Part shown: one piece after another, positions 1 to 8,752 of the stretch | Layout: the number at the start of each line of letters is the position of its first letter | Numbering within the stretch: position 1 is the stretch's first letter | Assembly: GCF_000238315.3 (NCBI RefSeq) | Contig: NZ_CP011924.1 | Span: 2,396,501-2,460,500, forward strand | DNA length: 64,000 nt | Source of the DNA: Pseudoalteromonas piscicida | Lineage (GTDB): Bacteria; Pseudomonadota; Gammaproteobacteria; Enterobacterales; Alteromonadaceae | Direction: 5' to 3' | The notes under the pieces: generated by a model | What the model saw: the letters and a program-made list of their open reading frames with translations, nothing else | Told to the model about the DNA's origin: nothing | Database searches by the model: none | Program-made: the position numbers and the translations under genes

Positions 1-1299
1 GGGTCTTGTCACTTCATGAGTAATAGGGTCAAAGACAAACAATCCTTTCACGGTTGTTAGCCAAAGCTTATTGTTATACTCCGCAATCTTCCAGATAATA
101 AACTCTGAGAGAATTTCGTCACCTAAGTAACCCTTTAGAAACTGTTTGGTCTCTCTGGTTTTTGGATTATATCGTGTTAGGCCGTCATTCGTTGCTAGCC
201 ACAAGAACTGATTAGATTCATGCATTGCCCAAACATTACTGTGAGAAAAACCCTCACCTTCAACGGTAAGATCGCTAACGTTATCAAACGCCAGCGTGCT
301 GTCTGGTAAGTAAAATGCGCCATCTTCTTTGGTCGCAACCCAAAGCCCACCATAGTTGTCTTTGACAATATCGATAACGCTGGTATTTGATGGTAAAAAA
401 ACGCTTGTAGACAAGCGCTTATCACGAACCGCATTACCATCTTCAATCGTGTAATAAACAAGACCTTTATCGGTACCAAGTAGCAAGGTGTGTTCATCAT
501 GTCTGAGCATTTTCCATATGTTTAGCTCAGGAAGTAGCGTTTTAAACGGTACCTCTGCGTCAAAATCTTTTAGGAGTTGAGAAATATCTAGCTCGTACAT
601 CCCCTGAACCGCTCCCACGAGCAAGGTATCTTGGTCTAAAATAAATAGTGATTTAGTATTTGTTTGATAGGGATGTGCAATGGGAGCAAGGTGGTCAAGG
701 GGTCTTAGTTTTTTCGTTGTTAAATGATATGCAAACAAGCGCTCTGAAGTGGCGATAAACAAGATGTCTTGATGTTGATAAACAGCACGTATAAAACCGC
801 TTTCTTCATCTAGCGGTAAAGTCACTTCACTCTCAAGTTTGCCTGTATGGATATTGAGGATAGCAACATCATTGGTGCGCACAACCCACATATGGTCATC
901 ATCTTTGGTCAAAACGATATTGACCAAATTGGAATAAAACTCGTCCTCTGTGGAGGGGGGTTCTATGTACTTTCTATACTCGTCTTTCATCGGGTCGTAT
1001 CGCAATAATCCCGCGATCCCCGTGGTGATCCAAATGCCACCAAGGTTGTCCTGATAAATATAATTCACTTGCACTTTATCAAGCACACCATCTGGCCCAT
1101 TCACATCCAGCACTTGGTAACCGTCGTAACGGTTAAGTCCTCCTTCGGTAGAAAGCCACAAATAGCCCTGCTCATCTATGAGCAACGTATTTACGTAACT
1201 TTGTGATAATCCTTCCGCGGGAGAAAGTCGAGAAATTTGTGCAGCATTTACCAATGCAGTAAATAGGCAAATGCAAAATATAAAACACAGGCGAAACAT
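1..1299 (-). CDS. Two-component-type beta-propeller sensor protein, N-terminal part (truncated by window edge)
   Basis: The frame is open for 433 codons from an ATG at 1299 to the window edge, so the C-terminus is missing. It begins with a signal peptide (about 19 residues ending VNA-AQ). It then carries repeated propeller blades of the Reg_prop type, each with a W-(I/L)-(A/S/T)-T core followed by GL..(Y/F)(D/N)P; examples are LWLSTEGGLNRYDG near residue 48 and FLWLATNDGLTRYNP near the left edge. In the family these blades form a periplasmic sensor domain, usually followed by a Y_Y_Y domain, a membrane helix and a histidine kinase or GGDEF output. The output domain lies outside the window, so the signalling type is unknown. 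The start is only 19 nt past the stop of the acetyltransferase gene upstream, so co-transcription is possible, although no clear ribosome site is visible. Confidence 0.8.
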   Translation of the reverse strand, partial: MFRLCFIFCICLFTALVNAAQISRLSPAEGLSQSYVNTLLIDEQGYLWLSTEGGLNRYDGYQVLDVNGPDGVLDKVQVNYIYQDNLGGIWITTGIAGLLRYDPMKDEYRKYIEPPSTEDEFYSNLVNIVLTKDDDHMWVVRTNDVAILNIHTGKLESEVTLPLDEESGFIRAVYQHQDILFIATSERLFAYHLTTKKLRPLDHLAPIAHPYQTNTKSLFILDQDTLLVGAVQGMYELDISQLLKDFDAEVPFKTLLPELNIWKMLRHDEHTLLLGTDKGLVYYTIEDGNAVRDKRLSTSVFLPSNTSVIDIVKDNYGGLWVATKEDGAFYLPDSTLAFDNVSDLTVEGEGFSHSNVWAMHESNQFLWLATNDGLTRYNPKTRETKQFLKGYLGDEILSEFIIWKIAEYNNKLWLTTVKGLFVFDPITHEVTRP

Positions 1300-1318
1300 A
1301 AAAAGCCGAGGTTGTTAA

Positions 1319-1744
1319 CTAGACGTAATACATTGCCACGAGTTGACGATTTTGTCCAAGATAACTAGATAAGCGAGAAGCAAGTTCAGGTGGTAGCTCT
1401 CGTGAATTGCTTTGAAACCCAAGTGCGCTGTAAAAGTCATGAAGATGACAGTAAGCAAAAGTATAAATTATCTGCTGTGGCTGCTGACTACGAAACTGTG
1501 CAATCACAGCTTCAATTAGTTTCTTCGCAATGCCTTGTTTTCTATGTTGTGATGCAACATAAACGCCCACCAGCAACCAATATCCGTCTACCGGTTGCAA
1601 ACGACAAGCCGCGATAATTTCATTGCTATTTTTTGCAACCCACACTTTGTCGTGTTTTGCTGCTCGCCCCCGCGCTTTGTTTGCTGCATAAAACTTATTC
1701 ACAAGCGGCGTCATTACGGCTGGGAGCAATTCAATTGTCAGCAT
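1319..1744 (-). CDS. GNAT-family N-acetyltransferase
   Basis: The 141-residue protein has the GNAT fold signature: a central strand followed by the acetyl-CoA pyrophosphate loop, read as VASQHRKQGIAKKLIEAV (Q/R-x-x-G-x-A type), and a C-terminal FYSALGF motif typical of motif B. The substrate cannot be told from sequence. I place the start at the ATG at 1744, which overlaps the stop of the upstream DUF3283-like gene by one base (TGATG), a usual sign of translational coupling; a TTG one codon earlier is possible but less likely. It is the second gene of a minus-strand group running DUF3283-like, GNAT, propeller sensor. Confidence 0.8.
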   Translation of the reverse strand: MLTIELLPAVMTPLVNKFYAANKARGRAAKHDKVWVAKNSNEIIAACRLQPVDGYWLLVGVYVASQHRKQGIAKKLIEAVIAQFRSQQPQQIIYTFAYCHLHDFYSALGFQSNSRELPPELASRLSSYLGQNRQLVAMYYV

Positions 1745-1947
1745 CAAGCAAGCATTAGACTCAGGTAATACTCAAACTTTTGCTTTAGCGTGTCCTGCTC
1801 AGACAACGGCCTTTGATTGATGGTGTCATAAATCGCTTCTCTACTTTTTTTGCCCCGTTTTATTTGGTAGGCCCAAAACGACGCCTCATACTCAAGTTGA
1901 ATTTGGTATTTTTCTTGTCTAGGTAGTAAACACAGGTTATAGCTCAT
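1744..1947 (-). CDS. Small DUF3283-like protein
   Basis: A 67-residue protein with no signal peptide or membrane segment. Its opening MSYNLCLLPRQEK followed by an aromatic- and lysine-rich middle (ASFWAYQIKRGKK) resembles the small DUF3283 proteins I recall from Vibrio and Alteromonadales; the assignment is from memory of the N-terminal motif. No function is known for that family. Its stop codon overlaps the start of the acetyltransferase gene, so the two are probably translated together. Confidence 0.6.
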   Translation of the reverse strand: MSYNLCLLPRQEKYQIQLEYEASFWAYQIKRGKKSREAIYDTINQRPLSEQDTLKQKFEYYLSLMLA

Positions 1948-2117
1948 TACGCATCATTCAATTTTAAGCAAAGGAAAGCTCAAGTGTATCACAAGGCTGT
2001 CTGTCTATTGCAGCAAAATCTAGTTTTGATTAAAGCGCGATAGCGTGCCCTTTATTGTAAAAATTATGTATACTTAAATGCATGAAAATCGCTGAGTGAC
2101 CCACCGAAGGAGTTGGA

Positions 2118-2807
2118 TTGAAAACCGTATTACTGTGTTTACTAATGATTATTTCAACTGTTGCACACGCTACTAATGAACTGCCAAAAGTTATGCGCTT
2201 CAATAAACCACCGCAAACTCCACAAGCGCTCTATGTGATAGAGCTGATGGAAATGGTTTATCAATCTCTCGGAATAGAGTTACGCCTTGAGGAGTTTAAT
2301 CATAAAGGCTCTTTAATTGCAGCCAACGCAGGAAACTTAGACGGACAGCTAGCTCGAGTTGCCAGTGTGGAGAATGAGTATCCAAACCTGCGCCGTATTG
2401 ACTATCCCTTATTTCAGTTTAATTTACAGTTATTCACCCTATGTGCTCACTGCGAGCTTAACGAAATCAAATCATTAACGGTCCGCAGCGGCTATCCCGT
2501 CGCAACTACTTATTTGGCTGAACACCATACCACAGCCTATGTTATTGGCGTTAAAAGCGCGGTGGCACAGCTTAACTTAGTCATGCAGAAACAGGTTGAA
2601 GGCGCATTGATACTCGACTTTCACTTAAAGCCACATCTAAAGAACATAAATGAAGAAACATTGCAGATAAAAAACTTAGCCGTTGTTGAAAGTTTCCACT
2701 TTGTACATAAGCGTAACGAACAGCTAGTTCCACTTATCAAAGCAAAGTTAGAGGAGTTTGAGCGACAAGGAATAATAAAAATGCTTAAAGCTAAATATCA
2801 AATTTGA
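2118..2807 (+). CDS. Periplasmic solute-binding-like protein (SBP_bac_3 type)
   Basis: The 229-residue protein has a clear signal peptide (MKTVLLCLLMIISTVAHA). The mature part resembles a compact family 3 extracellular solute-binding domain: an ELMEMVYQSLGIELRLEEF segment after the first strand, and a C-terminal LIKAKLEEFERQGIIKMLKAKY helix with the usual ending of that family. Stand-alone proteins of this kind are common in Alteromonadales, and no ABC permease is nearby, so a transport role is unproven and a sensory or redundant role is equally possible. Translation starts at a TTG at 2118, preceded by a good AAGGAG at 2107-2112. The 3' end overlaps the convergent DUF1289 gene by 17 bases. 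Confidence 0.75.
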   Translation: MKTVLLCLLMIISTVAHATNELPKVMRFNKPPQTPQALYVIELMEMVYQSLGIELRLEEFNHKGSLIAANAGNLDGQLARVASVENEYPNLRRIDYPLFQFNLQLFTLCAHCELNEIKSLTVRSGYPVATTYLAEHHTTAYVIGVKSAVAQLNLVMQKQVEGALILDFHLKPHLKNINEETLQIKNLAVVESFHFVHKRNEQLVPLIKAKLEEFERQGIIKMLKAKYQI

Positions 2808-3042
2808 AGTTTTCCCCTTTTTGATCATCATCCATATGCTCTGATTTTGACTTTCGTTGCAGGTACCTTTTATAACGTTGCTGACACAACGAGATAACTT
2901 TACGCTCTTGCTCGTTATTCAAATTATTCCACTCAAAGCGCTCCTCGCGACTGCGATAGCAACCTTTACAATAACCGCGATTATTTACCTGACAGATCCC
3001 CTTACACGGACTTGGGATCTCGAATATCTCAATTTGTTCCAT
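2791..3042 (-). CDS. DUF1289 cysteine-rich protein
   Basis: The 83-residue protein has the hallmark of DUF1289: SPCKGICQVNNRGYCKGCYRS followed by REER and a W. The four cysteines, arranged C-x3-C-x7-C-x2-C, probably bind a metal, either zinc or an iron-sulfur cluster. The C-terminal third is charged and variable (KSKSEHMDDDQKGENF). The function is unknown in the family. The gene overlaps the convergent solute-binding gene at its 3' end. Confidence 0.85.
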   Translation of the reverse strand: MEQIEIFEIPSPCKGICQVNNRGYCKGCYRSREERFEWNNLNNEQERKVISLCQQRYKRYLQRKSKSEHMDDDQKGENFKFDI

Positions 3043-3255
3043 GTATGTGCTACACCACTAACCCTAACCTAAGCATACTGGCTAGGGGAAACTCTGCCAA
3101 GGTGTAATTCTGATAAGCTTGCTTGCATTCAACAACACTCAAATAACGTTCATGATCAAAATCAATCAACGTTTGAAGGCGATTTTTGCAGCTTAATTAA
3201 GAATAAAGTTTGCTTGGGAATAAGCGAAATTGAAGCAGGAATTGACTTGTCTTGA

Positions 3256-3278
3256 AAAAGAGCGATAACCGCTCTTTT
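3256..3278. terminator. Hairpin, possible terminator
   Basis: The 9-bp arms AAAAGAGCG and CGCTCTTTT flank a short ATAAC loop and are A/T-terminated on both sides, so it could act in either direction. It lies just beyond the tyrS terminator, perhaps as a second stop. Confidence 0.5.
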
Positions 3279-3290
3279 ATATCTCAAATT

Positions 3291-3319
3291 AAAAAGGCTA
3301 GTCACTCGCTAGCCTTTTT
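3291..3319 (-). terminator. Intrinsic terminator of tyrS
   Basis: The perfect 11-bp arms AAAAAGGCTAG and CTAGCCTTTTT surround a TCACTCG loop, 24 bases beyond the tyrS stop. The terminal A and T runs make it usable from both strands. Confidence 0.85.
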
Positions 3320-3343
3320 AAGATGAAGTGTAGGCAAACTAAT

Positions 3344-4543
3344 TTAGTTTACCGTTACTTTCGCAAACTTACGCTTACCTACTTGATAGATTTCGCAAGA
3401 ACCTTTGGTAACTTCTAATTTAGTATCCGTAACTTTGTCTTCGCCGTTAAGTTTTACTGCGCCTTGCTTGATCATGCGCATCGCCTCTGAAGTACTTGCC
3501 ACTAAACCCGCTTCTTTTAGCAAGTTAGTGATAAACGTGCTTTCGCCCTCAATAGTTACGGTGACTTCAGGGATCTCATCAGGTAAGGCATTTTTTTGGA
3601 AACGCTTGATAAAGTCTTGATGTGCCGCTTCAGCGTCAGCTTCACTGTGGAATCGAGCAATCATTTCTTTTGCAAATTCAATCTTAATGTCACGAGGGTT
3701 ACGGCCACCCACAACTTCTTCTTTAAGTGCAGCGATATCATCCAATGTTTTCGCACTTAGCAACTCGTAGTAACGCCACATTAAATCGTCAGAAATCGAC
3801 ATCACTTTACCGAACATGTCGTTTGGCGCATCAGTAATACCGATGTAGTTACCTAATGACTTAGACATTTTCTGCACACCGTCGGTGCCTTCAAGTAGCG
3901 GCATCATCAGTACTGTTTGCGGTTTTTGCCTTTCGTCTTTTTGTAGCTCACGACCCATTAATAGGTTGAAGCGCTGATCGGTACCACCCAGCTCAACATC
4001 TGCCTCTAGTGCAACCGAGTCCCAACCTTGAACCAGTGGATATAAAAATTCGTGGATTGCGATTGCTTGACCATTTGCATAACGCTTTTTAAAGTCGTCG
4101 CGCTCAAGCATACGTGCCACAGTTTGACGTGCAGCAAGCTTGATCATACCAGCTGTGCCAAGCTTTTCCATCCACTCAGAGTTGAATGCAACTGTGGTTT
4201 TGGCAGGATCAAGGATTTTGAAAACCTGTTCTTTGTATGTTTCTGCATTTGCCAGTACATCTTCACGAGTGAGTGGCTTACGAGTTACATTTTTGCCCGT
4301 TGGGTCGCCAATCATACCGGTGAAATCACCAATCAAGAAAATCACCTCATGGCCTAAGTCTTGAAAGGTTTTCATTTTATTGATTAGCACTGTGTGTCCT
4401 AAATGCAAATCAGGCGCTGTTGGATCGAAACCCGCTTTAATACGTAGTTTTTTACCTGACTTCAGCTTTTCTTTTAATTCATCCTGCAACAGAATTTCTT
4501 CTGCACCACGGCTAATCTCTGCAAATGCAGTTTCTAAATCCAC
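3344..4543 (-). CDS. tyrS: Tyrosine-tRNA ligase (TyrRS)
   Basis: This enzyme charges tRNA-Tyr with tyrosine in the cytoplasm. The class I signatures are HLGH at residues 47-50 and KMSKS at 225-229. The tyrosine/ATP pocket motifs [10 protein letters not shown] and GGTDQRFN are present, and the C-terminal S4-like RNA-binding domain follows ([12 protein letters not shown]). At about 399 residues it matches the shorter TyrZ-like bacterial subgroup rather than the E. coli TyrS type. I prefer the GTG at 4543 over the GTG three codons upstream: a GGAG sits 8 bases before 4543, whereas that same GGAG would abut the upstream codon. The gene is divergent from the M23 endopeptidase gene and ends at a strong terminator. 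Confidence 0.96.
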   Translation of the reverse strand: MDLETAFAEISRGAEEILLQDELKEKLKSGKKLRIKAGFDPTAPDLHLGHTVLINKMKTFQDLGHEVIFLIGDFTGMIGDPTGKNVTRKPLTREDVLANAETYKEQVFKILDPAKTTVAFNSEWMEKLGTAGMIKLAARQTVARMLERDDFKKRYANGQAIAIHEFLYPLVQGWDSVALEADVELGGTDQRFNLLMGRELQKDERQKPQTVLMMPLLEGTDGVQKMSKSLGNYIGITDAPNDMFGKVMSISDDLMWRYYELLSAKTLDDIAALKEEVVGGRNPRDIKIEFAKEMIARFHSEADAEAAHQDFIKRFQKNALPDEIPEVTVTIEGESTFITNLLKEAGLVASTSEAMRMIKQGAVKLNGEDKVTDTKLEVTKGSCEIYQVGKRKFAKVTVN

Positions 4544-4694
4544 TATTCTCACTCCAACAGCTATAACTTGTAATCGCTCGATTCTAGCCTATATTTATCC
4601 GAGTTTAAATGCACAAAACGCTGGTATTACGGGTTTATTACGTATATCCTGCAATATTATCTACAATAATTCTTGACAGCAGAAAAGGCGCATT

Positions 4695-6035
4695 ATGGTT
4701 CATGTGGTTCATAAGCTCCCCAAAAAGCACAAAGTGCTCATCATCGGCTTCCTATCTGCGATGGTCGGAATTGCCCTGATCCCCTCTGAAAAAGCAACGG
4801 CTTCAAAAGACAATGACGGAAAAGCTTTAGAAGTTGGGAAACGTTACGAGTTGCCAGTAAAAATATCAGAAAAAACAGAGCAACTTACTGAATTAGATGC
4901 AGCGCCAGTCATCACGCCTGAGTCTGCCCCTAAGCAACCTGTATTTGAATTTAAAGACCACGAAGTGAAGTCTGGCGACAGCCTAGCCGTGATTTTTAAA
5001 CGCGCAGGTTATTCTGCCAAAACGTTACACAATCTGGTCAATACCAACGCAGAAACCCGTAAGCTGACTAAAATCCACCCGGGAGAAGTGCTTAGCTTTG
5101 CTAGCAATGATGGTGGTGAATTAGCTCAATTAAAATACATCTTGTCAAAAACGGATACCTTATTGGTCACCCTAAACGACGAGGGTAGTTACGAAACCAA
5201 AATCGAAAGCAAAGAAATCGAAAGTCGCGAAAAATCAGCGGGTGGCGAGATCAGTTCCAGCTTCTGGAGCGCCGGTATTTCAGCGGGCCTTAGCGAACGT
5301 CAAATAATGAACTTCGCCGATATTTTTGGTTGGGATGTCGACTTTGCAAATGATATTCGTAAGGGCGACTCTTTCGCATTAGTGTTTGAGAAGCACTATG
5401 TAGACGGTGAAGAAATCGGTAATGGTAAAATTATTGCCGCAGAATTCATTAACCAAGGCGAGCGTTACAGCGCGGTTCGTCATACTGATGACGAGTTCTA
5501 TACCCCTGAAGGCCGTAGCATGAAAAAAGCCTTCTTAAGAGCACCAGTTAACTTCAAATATATCAGCTCCAGCTTCAATCCGCGTCGTCTTCACCCTGTG
5601 ACTGGCCGAGTATCGTCTCACAATGGTATAGACTATGCGGCACGCGTAGGCACGCCGGTGGTTTCCTCTGGTAACGGTAAAGTACTCAAGTCAGGTTACA
5701 ATAAACTCAATGGTAACTATGTGTTTATTCAGCACGGTAGCAAGTATGTGACTAAGTACTTACACTTGAATAAACGTGCAGTGAAGACAGGTCAAAAAGT
5801 GAAGCAAGGACAGAAAATTGGTACTGTCGGCTCAACTGGCCGCGTGACAGGTCCTCACCTTCATTATGAGTTTTTGGTGAACGGCGTACACCGAAATCCT
5901 AAAACGGTAAAACTGCCGAAGTCTGAGCCATTACCTCAGTCTGAGCTCGCTAAGTTCAAACCCATTGCAGATGCGATGCTGGTAAAACTAGAGCGCAATA
6001 GAGAGTTAATGCTTGCAGCAGCAAATAAAGACTAA
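4695..6035 (+). CDS. M23-family peptidoglycan DD-endopeptidase with OapA/LysM-like domain
   Basis: A MepM-like cell-wall hydrolase that cleaves peptide cross-links to allow wall growth. One N-terminal membrane anchor or signal (VLIIGFLSAMVGIALIP) precedes an OapA/LysM-like domain (HEVKSGDSLAVIFKRAGYS, near residue 95) and a C-terminal M23 domain. The zinc ligands are visible as HNGIDYAA near residue 309 and GPHLHYEF near residue 388. The length of 446 matches MepM-type enzymes of gammaproteobacteria. The ATG at 4695 follows AAAAGG. Its place divergent from tyrS is commonly seen in this group. A perfect bidirectional terminator follows. Confidence 0.92.
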   Translation: MVHVVHKLPKKHKVLIIGFLSAMVGIALIPSEKATASKDNDGKALEVGKRYELPVKISEKTEQLTELDAAPVITPESAPKQPVFEFKDHEVKSGDSLAVIFKRAGYSAKTLHNLVNTNAETRKLTKIHPGEVLSFASNDGGELAQLKYILSKTDTLLVTLNDEGSYETKIESKEIESREKSAGGEISSSFWSAGISAGLSERQIMNFADIFGWDVDFANDIRKGDSFALVFEKHYVDGEEIGNGKIIAAEFINQGERYSAVRHTDDEFYTPEGRSMKKAFLRAPVNFKYISSSFNPRRLHPVTGRVSSHNGIDYAARVGTPVVSSGNGKVLKSGYNKLNGNYVFIQHGSKYVTKYLHLNKRAVKTGQKVKQGQKIGTVGSTGRVTGPHLHYEFLVNGVHRNPKTVKLPKSEPLPQSELAKFKPIADAMLVKLERNRELMLAAANKD

Positions 6036-6040
6036 AAACT

Positions 6041-6066
6041 AAAAAGGTAGCCGAGGCTACCTTTTT
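6041..6066. terminator. Bidirectional intrinsic terminator
   Basis: The perfect 12-bp arms AAAAAGGTAGCC and GGCTACCTTTTT have a 2-base centre. It lies between the convergent M23 endopeptidase and M20 amidohydrolase genes and should serve both. Confidence 0.9.
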
Positions 6067-6096
6067 ACTATGCGAGATAAAAATGCTAGATAAAGC

Positions 6097-7410
6097 TTAT
6101 TTTTGATTAAACAAAGCAAGTGCACTATTGCTCATCGCTCTTACTCCAGTTGCGATGGCAATAGGATAATCTGGCGCAAATTTACTAGAATGCAATGAAG
6201 GTAAAGGCTCACCGCTTTTTTGTGCTGCATCGAATACCGCTTGATTAACACCACCTAGCCAAAAAATGGTAATTGGTACATTGTCATCCGTACGGCCATA
6301 TAAGCCGAAATCTTCACCAGCCATCACCGGCTGAGATTGTTCAACATTTTCTGCACCAATTTCCTGCTTAATGGCGCTAGTTACAAACTCAGCCAACTCC
6401 GGATTATTATACGTAGATGGAATGCTTTCGCTTTCATGAACGATAACCTCAGGCACAAGACTGTCCTCCAACCCTGCACTGTGTGCAATGCCTGCAGTCA
6501 GGCGTTTGATCGCCGCAATTTGTTGCTCACGTACATTGGGATTATAAGAACGTAGCGTCAATTGTAGCTTCACTTCGTTTGAAATAATGTTGTGCTTAGA
6601 ACCACCGTGAATAGAGCCTACTGTGATCACCGACGGCTCTAACGGAGAGATCTCTCGTGATGTAATGGTCTGTAGCCCCAAAACAATCCGCGATGCCAGT
6701 ACCACAGGGTCGATGGTAGTATGTGGATAGGCTCCATGCCCCCCTTTACCCTTGACAATGATGTCAACTGAGTCAACATTAGCCAGTGCATAACCCGGTG
6801 CGATCGCCACTTTACCGGCAGGAACAGCAGCACTTACATGCAAACCAATAACATGATCGGGTTTAGCAAATTGAGTATATAGCCCTTCCTTTAACATGGC
6901 TTTTGCGCCGCCACCCACTTCTTCAGCGGGTTGAGCAACTAACATCAATGTACCTTGCCACTTTTCCTTGTTAGCCATTAGCTGTTTTGCTGTACCGATT
7001 AAACTGGTCATATGGATGTCGTGACCACAACCGTGCATCACACCAACCAAATTCCCCGCATCATCTTTCACTTTAACTTTTGACGCGTACGACTTTCCTG
7101 TTTCTTCAATAATTGGCAAACCATCGGTATCGGCTCGGATCATCACCGTTGGACCATCACCATTTTTCAGCATGCCAACAACACCAAAGCCACCCACATT
7201 TTCAGTCACGTCATAACCAAGTCTGCGCATTTCATCCGCCAAACGCCCTGCTGTTTTTTCTTCTTTATACGAAAGCTCAGGGTTTTGATGTAAATGTAGG
7301 TACAAAGATTCAAGTTCAGGCATAGACTCTGCAACTTGTTGTTTCAAATTAGCATTCGCATGCCAAGACAAAGTGGCAATGAGACCTAATGCCAAGGGAG
7401 ATAAGCGCAT
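6097..7410 (-). CDS. Exported M20-family metallopeptidase / amidohydrolase
   Basis: The 437-residue protein has a signal peptide (MRLSPLALGLIATLSWHANA) and the M20D fold of hippurate and N-acyl-amino-acid hydrolases. Metal-binding motifs are present: HGCGHDIHM, PAEEVGGGAKAM for the catalytic and metal-binding glutamates, and a late H in PSLHSSKF. The dimerisation domain lies in the middle (VDIIVKGKGGHGAYPH). Such enzymes remove acyl groups from amino acids or cleave small peptides; the exact substrate is unknown. The signal peptide indicates periplasmic or secreted action, which fits the protein-degrading lifestyle of marine Alteromonadales. It is probably a single-gene unit. Confidence 0.88.
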   Translation of the reverse strand: MRLSPLALGLIATLSWHANANLKQQVAESMPELESLYLHLHQNPELSYKEEKTAGRLADEMRRLGYDVTENVGGFGVVGMLKNGDGPTVMIRADTDGLPIIEETGKSYASKVKVKDDAGNLVGVMHGCGHDIHMTSLIGTAKQLMANKEKWQGTLMLVAQPAEEVGGGAKAMLKEGLYTQFAKPDHVIGLHVSAAVPAGKVAIAPGYALANVDSVDIIVKGKGGHGAYPHTTIDPVVLASRIVLGLQTITSREISPLEPSVITVGSIHGGSKHNIISNEVKLQLTLRSYNPNVREQQIAAIKRLTAGIAHSAGLEDSLVPEVIVHESESIPSTYNNPELAEFVTSAIKQEIGAENVEQSQPVMAGEDFGLYGRTDDNVPITIFWLGGVNQAVFDAAQKSGEPLPSLHSSKFAPDYPIAIATGVRAMSNSALALFNQK

Positions 7411-7538
7411 AAGATAGACTCCTTTTTGTTTCTTTCAGGATGCGGGTTTATTGGGGGAAAATCAATCATATTTATATTTTAATCCTTTCTATTTTACCAA
7501 GTTTTGCTACGCTTAAAGACACAACTAAAGGAATCCTC

Positions 7539-8750
7539 ATGCCAGAGATTAATATTAATATCAGTGATTTAGAGCCAGGTATGTTTGTTGTCGGTGTGAC
7601 AAAGCAGACAGGCTCAGTTGCGATTAAAACCAAGGGCTGGGTGAGAACGAAAACAAGCATTACAAAGCTACAAAAGAGTGGTGTTTTAGAGGTAACGGTT
7701 GATCCCAGTAAGCGCCTTTCAGAACACGACCCTCACGATGAACCTCCTCATGATGAAAATATAGAAGAGCCGCATAAACCAGAGCATGACCCTTGGCAAA
7801 CCAAGTGTAGTGTTGACGCAGAAATGCAACACGCAGTGACACTTTACGACGAAGCAAAGGCAATTCAAAGCAAAGCGTTTGCGGATATTAAAGCAGGTAA
7901 AACGATAGAAATAGAGGCTTTTAAAGCAACAGCGAGCGGCTTTATTGACTCCGTATTTCGCAATCAAGATGCGCTTTCCTGCATTGCTCGGATCAGAGAA
8001 AAAGACGCCTATCTATTGGAGCACTCTATTAATGTTTCTATCTTAATAGCTATTTTCTGTAAGCACCTTGGCTACTCTAGAGAATTAACCGAAGAGATGA
8101 CCACAGGGGCGCTACTCCATGACATTGGTAAGATAGAAATTCCCGACGATATTTTACATAAGCCTGGAAAGTTGAGCTTAGATGAATACGGCATTATGAA
8201 ATCACACGCAAAATATAGCTTTGATATTTTGCTCAATGCGGGTCTTGGACGAGTTGCATGCGAAATTGCGGGTTATCACCACGAGCGCCTAGATGGCACA
8301 GGGTATCCTTATGGCAAAACCGCTGACGAACTACCACAGCATGTGAGAATGGCCGCTATTGTAGATGTGTATGACGCATTGACCGCCGAGCGCGTCTATA
8401 AAGAGGGCATGACACCAATTAAAGCTTTTAAGTTAATGCGTGAAGGCTGCCCTCACCATTTTGACGAACAACTCCTAAGCCGGTTTATTGCTTGCATTGG
8501 CGTATACCCTGTAGGCACCTTAGTAAAACTCACTAGTGGTAAGGTCGGTGTTATTGCCCAAAGTAACCCCAAAACACCTTTAAAGCCCGTCGTGAAAGTG
8601 TTTTATCACGCTAAGCACATGCATTACATTGAAGTTCAAGATATAGATTTAAGCGCGAAAAAAGCAAACGATGAGCTAGAGTCAGCGATCAAGCCTGAAG
8701 AATTCAAGCTTGATCTTATCCGGTTTTTTAAACACTCAATGCTGCCTTGA
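7539..8750 (+). CDS. HD-GYP phosphodiesterase with DUF3391 domain
   Basis: The protein is predicted to hydrolyse cyclic di-GMP. An N-terminal DUF3391 domain (INISDLEPGMFVVGVTKQ) is followed by a His/Asp/Glu-rich linker, roughly residues 65-90, and an HD-GYP domain. The HD pair lies at 194-195 in LLHDIGKIEIPDDIL, and the GYP signature is intact at 255-257 in HHERLDGTGYPYG. All metal-binding positions I can recognise are present, so activity is expected. I take the ATG at 7539, which has AAAGGA just upstream; an in-frame ATG at 7440 would add 33 hydrophobic residues without a ribosome site. The gene is monocistronic. Confidence 0.9.
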   Translation: MPEININISDLEPGMFVVGVTKQTGSVAIKTKGWVRTKTSITKLQKSGVLEVTVDPSKRLSEHDPHDEPPHDENIEEPHKPEHDPWQTKCSVDAEMQHAVTLYDEAKAIQSKAFADIKAGKTIEIEAFKATASGFIDSVFRNQDALSCIARIREKDAYLLEHSINVSILIAIFCKHLGYSRELTEEMTTGALLHDIGKIEIPDDILHKPGKLSLDEYGIMKSHAKYSFDILLNAGLGRVACEIAGYHHERLDGTGYPYGKTADELPQHVRMAAIVDVYDALTAERVYKEGMTPIKAFKLMREGCPHHFDEQLLSRFIACIGVYPVGTLVKLTSGKVGVIAQSNPKTPLKPVVKVFYHAKHMHYIEVQDIDLSAKKANDELESAIKPEEFKLDLIRFFKHSMLP

Positions 8751-8752
8751 TA

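Larger units (their letters stand above)
3043..3343. other. Non-coding gap between the DUF1289 gene and tyrS
   Basis: About 300 bases without a credible gene. The right half holds two hairpins (annotated separately). The left half should contain the promoter for the leftward DUF1289 gene, but I see no strong sigma-70 pair in it. Confidence 0.6.

Noticed and set aside
3256..3319. Two close hairpins as a possible riboswitch or T-box for tyrS
   Set aside because: They lie downstream of tyrS, not in its leader, and look like plain terminators.
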